5,244 nt of DNA, taken from positions 1-5,244 of the forward strand of contig SLJD01000393.1 in NCBI GenBank assembly GCA_007135295.1, written 5' to 3'. Position numbers and translations under genes: made by a program. Positions 1 to 5,244 of the stretch are shown here, one piece after another (positions within the stretch are counted from its first letter, which is position 1; every line of letters begins with the position of its first letter). Below the pieces are notes generated by a model. That model saw only the letters and a list, made by a program, of their open reading frames with translations. It did no database searches and was not told the origin of the DNA. Source of the stretch: Phycisphaerales bacterium. GTDB taxonomy: Bacteria; Planctomycetota; Phycisphaerae; Phycisphaerales; SM1A02.

Positions 1-2372
1 AGGTCCGGGATCTGCGCGGTCATCTGGCTGAACACGACGAGCCGCTCCTGACACCCCGCGAGGCGGAGCGCCTCATGCGGCGCGTGCGGGCGGATCTGGC
101 GGGGCTGTGGCAGACGGACTTCGTGCGGTTCCGCCGGCCGACGGTGCTTGAAGAACTCGACCGGTCGCTGTTCTTCGCCGGCAATCTCTGGCACATCACT
201 CCGCGGATCTATCGTGACCTGCGCGAGGCGTTCGGGCCGCTGGTCGGCCGTCCATCCGGTGACGGAGATGCGAGCGGTTCAGCCGAGGATGACGAAGCCG
301 CCGGGGCGACCGGCGATGACCCGCTTCCGGCGTTGCTGCGGTTCGGCACGTGGATCGGCGGCGACCGGGACGGCAACCCGTACGTGACCGCCGATGTCAC
401 GGAGCGGGCGCTGCGGACGCTCCGGCGCGAAGCGATCAGCCGGCACATCGAACAGGCAAAGGCGACGCGGCGGAACCTGAGCATGTCATCGCGCAAGGTA
501 GGGGTCGACACCGCGCTCGAAGAAGCGATCATCTTTGCGACGCAGCAGTGGCCGGACGTCGCCGACCTGCTTGAGCATCTCTCCCACGCCGAGCCGTACC
601 GCCGCTGGTTGACCATCGTGCAGTGGCGTCTGGAGCGGGCGAAGAATGCTGATTTGTCATCGCAGCCGCCCGACGGCGCGTACACCGATGGCGCGGAACT
701 CGTCGCGGACCTTGAGTTGATGCGGCGGTCGCTCGGCCGGCATCGCGGCGCGCTCATTAATGAGGCGCATCTCGACGACTGGGTCTGCCAGGCGAAGGTG
801 TTCGGCCTGCACCTCATGCAGCTTGATGTGCGGCAGGAATCGGGCTGGTACCACGAGGTGCTCGCTGAACTCCTCGCCGCGTGGGGCGTGTGCGACAACT
901 ACGCCGACCTCGATGAATCCGGTCGCCAGCGCGTGCTGACCGAGTCGATGATGAACGCCGGCGGACTGACGCGAGACGCCGTTGAGCATGTCGCCTCGGA
1001 TCAGGCGCGGGAAGCAATGAATCTCTTCACGCTGCTCGGGCGGGTTCATTCAATGAGCGGGCCGGCGAGTCTCGGGGCGCACGTTATTTCGATGACGCAT
1101 CAGCCGGGCGATGTGCTGGCCGTGCTCTGGTTCTCGACGTGGGCGGCGGTTCAGGCGGGGCTGGACGGCGGTCGCCTGCCGATGCCGATCGCGCCGCTGT
1201 TTGAAACGATCGACGATCTGCATCGCGCCCCGGATGTGCTCGACGCGATGCTCAGCCACCCGGCGTATCGCGAGCATGTCCGGGCGGTCGGTGACGAACA
1301 ACTCGTAATGGTCGGGTACTCCGACAGCACGAAGGACGGGGGATATCTCGCCGCATGCTGGGGGCTGCAGGACGCGCAGGAGAAGGTTCACGAGGCGGCG
1401 ATGAAGCACGGCGTGCGCGTGCGATTCTTTCACGGGCGCGGCGGGGCGCTTGGCCGCGGCGGCGGGCCGGCGGCACGGGGGATTCACTCCCTGCCGGCTC
1501 GCACCGTCGAAGTCGGGCTGCGCATCACGGAGCAGGGCGAGGTCCTCGCCGAGCGGTACGACGACCCGGAGATCGCCCACCGCCATCTCGAACAGGTGAC
1601 CTCGGCGACGCTGCACCAGGCGTGGCGCGCGACGGAAAAATGCGGACCGGCGGCGAATGACGAAATGGGCGACGACGACCGTCGGCGGCTGGATGAACTC
1701 GCAGCGGCGGCGCGGCGGGCTTACCGCGAACTCGTCGATCAGCCGGGCTTCATCACGTACTTCGAGCAGGCGACGCCGATCACACAGATCGAGCAACTGC
1801 CGATCGGCTCTCGCCCGTCCCGCCGCCGCCAGCAGAGATCGCTGGAAACGCTGCGGGCGATCCCGTGGGTGTTCTCGTGGACGCAGAACCGCCACATCCT
1901 CCCAGCGTGGTACGGGCTCGGGGCGGCGCTCGAGCCGTTCATGCAGGACGAATCGGCTGTGACGTGGCTTCGCGATCGATACAAAAGTTCCGAATTTGTC
2001 CGCGCGACGATCGACAACGCGGCGCTCGCCCTGGCGAAAACCGATCCGGGAATCGCGCGGCACCACGCGTCGCTTGTCGATGACGAAACGACGCGGCAGA
2101 CGATCTGGTCCATGATCGAAGCCGAGTACGAACGCAGCCGGCGGTCGGTGCTGGCGGTCGTCGGCCAGTCGGACCTGCTCGATGACGTCCCCTGGCTGAA
2201 GCGGTCGATCGAGGTGCGCAATCCCTACGTCGACCCTTTGAACCTGTTGCAGGTGGAACTGTTCGGCCGGTTGCGGCAGGTCGATGAGGCCGACCCTGAA
2301 GCCGGGCGGCTCGCCGAGTTGATCCGCCTGACCATTCAAGGCATCGCCGGCGGATTGCGCACGACCGGTTGA
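1..2372 (+). CDS. ppc: Phosphoenolpyruvate carboxylase, 5'-truncated by window edge
   Basis: The enzyme carboxylates PEP with bicarbonate to oxaloacetate and Pi, the anaplerotic supply of the TCA cycle, in the cytoplasm. The frame is open from base 3 (789 codons). The first ATG, at 75, is internal: it aligns with about residue 175 of the 883-residue E. coli enzyme, so about 150 residues, including catalytic His138, lie off the left edge. Numbering from that ATG: WIGGDRDGNP at 93-102; LDVRQES with substrate Arg253 (E. coli Arg396); metal ligands Glu377 in APLFETIDD and Asp417 in GYSDSTKDGG; catalytic HGRGG with His453 and Arg455, then Arg461 (E. coli Arg587); TQNR with Arg606 (Arg713). Aspartate-site Lys655 and Arg715 match Lys773 and Arg832. 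The C-terminus GLRTTG has Thr where E. coli has Asn881. An acidic Gly/Ala/Asp-rich stretch (61-82) precedes the GGDRDGN block. Family identity is near certain; the promoter and start are not visible. Confidence 0.97.
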   Translation, partial: VRDLRGHLAEHDEPLLTPREAERLMRRVRADLAGLWQTDFVRFRRPTVLEELDRSLFFAGNLWHITPRIYRDLREAFGPLVGRPSGDGDASGSAEDDEAAGATGDDPLPALLRFGTWIGGDRDGNPYVTADVTERALRTLRREAISRHIEQAKATRRNLSMSSRKVGVDTALEEAIIFATQQWPDVADLLEHLSHAEPYRRWLTIVQWRLERAKNADLSSQPPDGAYTDGAELVADLELMRRSLGRHRGALINEAHLDDWVCQAKVFGLHLMQLDVRQESGWYHEVLAELLAAWGVCDNYADLDESGRQRVLTESMMNAGGLTRDAVEHVASDQAREAMNLFTLLGRVHSMSGPASLGAHVISMTHQPGDVLAVLWFSTWAAVQAGLDGGRLPMPIAPLFETIDDLHRAPDVLDAMLSHPAYREHVRAVGDEQLVMVGYSDSTKDGGYLAACWGLQDAQEKVHEAAMKHGVRVRFFHGRGGALGRGGGPAARGIHSLPARTVEVGLRITEQGEVLAERYDDPEIAHRHLEQVTSATLHQAWRATEKCGPAANDEMGDDDRRRLDELAAAARRAYRELVDQPGFITYFEQATPITQIEQLPIGSRPSRRRQQRSLETLRAIPWVFSWTQNRHILPAWYGLGAALEPFMQDESAVTWLRDRYKSSEFVRATIDNAALALAKTDPGIARHHASLVDDETTRQTIWSMIEAEYERSRRSVLAVVGQSDLLDDVPWLKRSIEVRNPYVDPLNLLQVELFGRLRQVDEADPEAGRLAELIRLTIQGIAGGLRTTG

Positions 2373-2384
2373 TGGCTGTCTCGA
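2373..2384. other. 12-base convergent intergenic gap between ppc and the sirtuin gene
   Basis: The ppc TGA ends at 2372 and the sirtuin TGA begins (minus strand) at 2387-2385, leaving 12 bases. I found no GC-rich hairpin with a T-run on either strand here or in the flanking ends of the two genes. Transcripts from both sides probably run into the opposite gene unless a Rho-type mechanism stops them. Confidence 0.7.
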
Positions 2385-3119
2385 TCATGCCGGGACGGAG
2401 TCGAGCACGGACGGAAGAATCTCGCCGGCCTGGCCGATGAGTTCAACGTCCGCGTGTCGGCTGGCGGCGCTCGGCTGGGTGTTGACGATGATGATCGACG
2501 CCCCGGCGGCGCGGGCGATGTCGATGAACCCGGCGGCGGGGTAGACCTCGGCGCTCGTGCCGACGACCAGCAACGCATCGCACTGCGAGCATGCGCGCTC
2601 CCCTTCGCCGAAGACATCCATCGGCAGCATCTCGCCGAACCACACCACCGCCGGCCGCATTGGCTCATCGCAGGACGGACACGCCCGGCGCGGTGGGGGG
2701 TCGGCGAGATCGATCTGTTCCGAGACGCCGCATCCGCCGTGGCAGCGGTCGAGGTCGATCCGGCCGTGCAGGTGCAGCACATCCTCGGCGCCGGCGAGGT
2801 CGAGCAGCGGGTCGACGTTCTGCGTGATGTGGGTGATGTCGCGGCGGGCCGCGAGGGCCCGGTGGGCGGCGTTGGGCTCGGCGGTGGCGATGGATTGCCG
2901 GCGATGGTTGTACCAGTCGATGACCAGGTCCGGGTCGGCGGCGAACCCCTGCGGTGAGGCCAACTGCGTCGGGTCGTACCGCGACCACAATCCGCCGGTC
3001 TCCGGATCGCGGAACGTCGCGACGCCGGACTCCGCACTGAGCCCCGCGCCGGAGAAACTGACGATGGATCGCGCCTCAGCGAGTATCCGTCGGGCGGATT
3101 CGATCAACCCGTCGGTCAC
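2385..3119 (-). CDS. cobB: Sir2-family NAD-dependent protein deacylase (class III-like, CobB/SIRT5 type)
   Basis: Sirtuins remove acyl groups from lysines in the cytoplasm, using NAD and releasing nicotinamide and O-acyl-ADP-ribose. The 244-residue protein has full family length. Visible motifs: NAD-binding GAGLSAESG (24-32) followed by TFRDP and GLW; TQNVD (99-103); catalytic His118 in LHLHG; a zinc-binding set Cys126/Cys130 and Cys147/Cys150; VVWFGEMLP (158-166); GTSAEVYPAAGF (187-198). Tyr70 and Arg73 (WYNHRR) match the E. coli CobB Tyr92/Arg95 pair that binds the carboxylate of succinyl- or malonyl-lysine, so desuccinylase/demalonylase activity is predicted. The usual NVDxLHxxAGS reads NVDPLLDLAGA here, losing a conserved His. 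An extra CSQC (177-180) may be chance. The start is GTG, chosen because it overlaps the upstream stop (GTGA), follows a GGGGGA element at 9-base spacing, and gives a normal N-terminus; no earlier Met is needed. It is cotranscribed with the HEAT-repeat gene. Symbol given by family resemblance only. Confidence 0.94.
   Translation of the reverse strand: MTDGLIESARRILAEARSIVSFSGAGLSAESGVATFRDPETGGLWSRYDPTQLASPQGFAADPDLVIDWYNHRRQSIATAEPNAAHRALAARRDITHITQNVDPLLDLAGAEDVLHLHGRIDLDRCHGGCGVSEQIDLADPPPRRACPSCDEPMRPAVVWFGEMLPMDVFGEGERACSQCDALLVVGTSAEVYPAAGFIDIARAAGASIIIVNTQPSAASRHADVELIGQAGEILPSVLDSVPA
3116..3119 (-). other. 4-base stop/start overlap (GTGA) coupling the HEAT-repeat gene to the sirtuin gene
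   Basis: On the minus strand the sirtuin GTG start (3119-3117) shares bases with the TGA stop (3118-3116) of the upstream HEAT-repeat gene. Overlaps of this form are typical of translationally coupled operon neighbours, where a terminating ribosome restarts on the next gene. Seen directly; the coupling itself is inferred. Confidence 0.85.
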
Positions 3120-5236
3120 CGCGCCGCGTCCCCCGCGTCGCTGAGCAGTTCCTCGGGAAGGGATCGGCGGACCGCTTCCAGCCGCTCGGCCAGCTCTTCA
3201 TGATCAAGCTGGTCGCTGAACCGCTCTCGGATCTCATCGGCGAGGCGGGCGGCCCGCTCCGGATCGTCCGAGGCGATCGATTCGAGCATGTCGAGCCACG
3301 CCATGACGTCGTCATCGATGTCGATCGCGTTTGAGTACCGATCAGCAAGCAGTGCTGCGCGGAAGTGGAGGCGATCGACCTCGTCAAGGTCTTCCGGCTC
3401 AACCTCGCCGCTGGCGGCGCTGAGAAACCGCTCGATCAGTTGGTACGCGCGGTCGCCTTCAAACTCGTCACAGAGCATGCCGGCCAGCCGGACCGTCAGA
3501 TCGCCGAACAGGTCGAGATCGATCCCGGCGACGGCGTCGTCGTCTTCGATTCGGGCGAGCACATCAATGCGCATCGACCGGTCGACGTGATCCGCGTCAC
3601 GCAGCCGGTCGTCGACCTCGGCAAGTCGCTCCGGCGGCGCGTCGCCGGCATAGTCCATGATCGCCCGCGTCCAGATCGACCGGCTGGCACTGTTGTTGCC
3701 GTCCCTGCTCGGTGCGATGGCGAGCAGTTGATCGAGCGTGCTGAGTGAGAACGGCAAATCAGTCAGCGCATCGACGGCGACGGGGTAAATTGCGTCGTCG
3801 TTGTGGCGTTCGACCAGCGGTTCCTGCCAGCCGCGATGCCGGAACCCCTCAGCGGCGGCCTGGCGCCAGTCCTCGTCGTCATGGTCGAGTACTTCGAGCA
3901 GCGGCTCAGCCCGGTCGTCCGGTTCGAGGGTGGCAAGCAGGCGGGCAAGGCCCGGTGACGAACGGTCATCAAAGGCGTTTCGTGTGACGTCGAGCACGAG
4001 CGATCGGGCGTCGTCGTCAATCTGGTCGCGCTCGATCAGCCGCCACAATGCCGTTGCCGCTGGCTCCTGGGCGGCTTCGTCTGAAAGCCATTGGGTGGCT
4101 GGTTCCACCGCATGAGCCGTCGGCCGGTTGGCGAGGATCGACAGCACCTCCGCCGCCACGCGGGGATCGGACTCGTTGACCAGCCGCTCGGCGAGCAGCA
4201 CGCCGATCCCGTCGTAATTCAGTTCATCGAGCAGGCGGGCGGACTTGCGGCGGAGCACCGGCTCGTCATCGTCCAGCCGCTCGACGAGCGCGAGCTGAAC
4301 CTCTTCCGGCAGCCGGACCGAATCGCGCAGAAGGCGTGACAGGCGATCGACCGCGGCTTCCCGCACGACCGGCATCGAGTCGCGCAGGTCATGTGTCAAC
4401 TGCACGAACTGCTGATCGTCCGGCAATGCCCGGTACAGTTCGCGCAGTGTTTCGCTCAGGCGGTCCGCAATGGCGGCCGCGGCTTGGCGCTCATCCTGAA
4501 GGCGCTGTTCGGTGGCGGCGATCTGCTCGCTCATGGAGTGGATCATCTGCTTGAGCCACTCGTCGCTGTCGAGTTCGCGGGCCTGCGCCCACCAGTCCTG
4601 CCACGCGTCGTAATCGTCTTCAAAGTCGAGGCCGGTCAGCCGCCGCAACGATTCGAAGGCCTTGTTGCGAACCTCAGCCGGCTCATCCCGGCCGGGATCA
4701 GCGAGATCCATAAGCAGGTCCACGCTTTCGCGGCCGCGGAACGCGGCAATCGCCTTGATCGGTGCGAGGCGCTTCTCCGCTGACTGCTCACGATCCCTCG
4801 CCAGGGGTGCGATGCGCTCGAAGCCGCGATCGCCGTATTGCCCGATCAGGATTGACAGGGCGTCGAGTGTTCCTTCCGGCGCGTGAGCAAAGGCGTCGAC
4901 CGCGGCATTGATGAGCCTCGGTTCAGGCGTGGGCAGGCGCAGCAGCACATCAATGACCGGCTCCATGATCTCTGCCCGGCCGCTGACCAGGGCTTCATGC
5001 AGCGGCTCGATTGCTTTGGGATGTCCCAGTTTCAGCAGTTCTTCCACCATGCCGCGTCGCGTCTCGGCGTCGATGTCCGGCGATGGGTTGAGCACGACAT
5101 CGCTGAACAGTTCGATCTGCCGTTGATCGGGCGCTGAGCGACTGTCTTCAGCGGAGAGTGTGAACGGAGAGGTTTCTTTTGCCGTGGCGGACGGCGCGGT
5201 CCAGGCAATGCAGAGAAGTCCGGCGGCGACAAGCAT
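3116..5236 (-). CDS. Exported HEAT-repeat alpha-solenoid protein with central coiled coil; start may lie beyond window
   Basis: No named family recognised; probably a secreted or periplasmic scaffold/interaction protein. Residues 1-19 are a hydrophobic, Ala-rich segment ending ATA before KE, a good signal peptidase I site. Residues ~55-200 are amphipathic helical HEAT-like repeats (EPLHEAL, VIDVLLRLP, DLLMDLAD). They end in a TG-DF...DAW..WW signature (201-216) that I associate with planctomycete HEAT proteins. Residues ~226-270 look like a coiled coil (EQIAATEQRLQDERQAAAAI). A second HEAT-like array covers ~285-500 (VVREAAVDRLSRLL, VLRRKSARLLDEL, RVAAEVLSILA, DWRQAAAEGFR). The rest, to 706, is helical and rich in Asp/Glu. 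There is no transmembrane segment after the signal, no lipobox Cys and no enzyme motif. The ATG at 5236 is the first visible start, but it gives no basic n-region and has no spaced Shine-Dalgarno. The frame stays open to base 5244, so the true start may be off the edge. Its TGA overlaps the sirtuin GTG. Confidence 0.85.
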   Translation of the reverse strand: MLVAAGLLCIAWTAPSATAKETSPFTLSAEDSRSAPDQRQIELFSDVVLNPSPDIDAETRRGMVEELLKLGHPKAIEPLHEALVSGRAEIMEPVIDVLLRLPTPEPRLINAAVDAFAHAPEGTLDALSILIGQYGDRGFERIAPLARDREQSAEKRLAPIKAIAAFRGRESVDLLMDLADPGRDEPAEVRNKAFESLRRLTGLDFEDDYDAWQDWWAQARELDSDEWLKQMIHSMSEQIAATEQRLQDERQAAAAIADRLSETLRELYRALPDDQQFVQLTHDLRDSMPVVREAAVDRLSRLLRDSVRLPEEVQLALVERLDDDEPVLRRKSARLLDELNYDGIGVLLAERLVNESDPRVAAEVLSILANRPTAHAVEPATQWLSDEAAQEPAATALWRLIERDQIDDDARSLVLDVTRNAFDDRSSPGLARLLATLEPDDRAEPLLEVLDHDDEDWRQAAAEGFRHRGWQEPLVERHNDDAIYPVAVDALTDLPFSLSTLDQLLAIAPSRDGNNSASRSIWTRAIMDYAGDAPPERLAEVDDRLRDADHVDRSMRIDVLARIEDDDAVAGIDLDLFGDLTVRLAGMLCDEFEGDRAYQLIERFLSAASGEVEPEDLDEVDRLHFRAALLADRYSNAIDIDDDVMAWLDMLESIASDDPERAARLADEIRERFSDQLDHEELAERLEAVRRSLPEELLSDAGDAAR
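3129..3134 (-). promoter_or_regulatory. Candidate Shine-Dalgarno element for the sirtuin gene
   Basis: The minus strand reads GGGGGA, followed by nine bases and then the GTG start at 3119. It matches only part of the anti-Shine-Dalgarno core and lies inside the 3' end of the HEAT-repeat coding sequence, in a very GC-rich stretch, so it may be coincidental. It supports the GTG start together with the stop/start overlap. Confidence 0.4.
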
Positions 5237-5244
5237 TCCCGCCG

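Noticed and set aside
75..77. ATG at 75 as the true start of ppc
   Set aside because: The frame is open to base 3 and the codons before it continue PEPC-like helical sequence; the ATG aligns with an internal Met near residue 175 of E. coli PEPC, and catalytic His138 would be absent.
209..898. 229-codon open frame on the minus strand inside ppc
   Set aside because: The product is Ser/Arg-rich with no motif and overlaps the conserved PEPC reading; a composition shadow.
1050..2339. 429-codon open frame on the minus strand opposite ppc
   Set aside because: It lies wholly antisense to conserved PEPC sequence, its product is an Arg/Pro/His-rich string without a domain, and such long antisense frames are expected in GC-rich, codon-biased genes.
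2336..3037. 233-codon minus-strand frame overlapping the sirtuin
   Set aside because: Same strand but another frame; the product is a Pro/Ser/Arg/Thr low-complexity string, while the competing frame has every sirtuin motif.
2454..3144. Plus-strand open frames opposite the sirtuin (167 and 195 codons)
   Set aside because: Antisense to a clear Sir2 gene, with no recognisable domain and no start signal.
4826..4833. GCGATCGC octamer and many GATCG-containing words
   Set aside because: I noticed one exact octamer; the frequent GATCG words fit Asp, Ile and Arg codon use in this GC-rich genome rather than a dispersed repeat family.
5208..5213. Cys9 in the signal segment as a lipobox cysteine
   Set aside because: The residues before it are Gly-Leu-Leu, with Leu instead of Gly/Ala/Ser at -1, and the Cys sits in the middle of the hydrophobic core; the later ATA site fits signal peptidase I better.

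Overview
The window holds three protein-coding genes packed almost without gaps. I read no RNA gene, mobile element, CRISPR array or long repeat in it. Base composition is GC-rich (roughly two thirds by eye), with strong G/C bias at third codon positions. The large secreted HEAT-repeat protein carries a Thr-Gly...Asp-Ala-Trp..Trp-Trp signature that I associate with planctomycete HEAT proteins. Together these suggest a Planctomycetota genome, perhaps class Phycisphaerae. That assignment is inference from style, not from a marker gene.

Layout: (1) Plus strand, left edge to 2372: the C-terminal ~85% of a bacterial-type phosphoenolpyruvate carboxylase (ppc). Its N-terminus, including the first catalytic His, lies off the left edge. 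(2) Minus strand, 3119 to 2385: a complete Sir2-family NAD-dependent deacylase with the class III (desuccinylase/demalonylase) Tyr..Arg pair. (3) Minus strand, from the right edge region (first visible ATG at 5236) to 3116: an exported alpha-solenoid protein built of two HEAT-like arrays separated by a coiled coil.

The solenoid gene and the sirtuin gene overlap by four bases (GTGA) and must share a transcript, with the sirtuin downstream. The sirtuin and ppc converge tail to tail with only 12 bases between stop codons and no recognisable terminator hairpin. PEP carboxylase feeds oxaloacetate to the TCA cycle, and a class III sirtuin removes acyl groups derived from TCA and malonyl-CoA metabolites. 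A metabolic link is conceivable, but convergent adjacency alone is weak evidence for it.

I see no clearly novel multi-gene system here. The most interesting points are residue-level: a rewritten NAD-pocket motif in the sirtuin, a substituted allosteric-site Asn at the PEPC C-terminus, and the translational coupling of an exported solenoid protein to a cytoplasmic deacylase.
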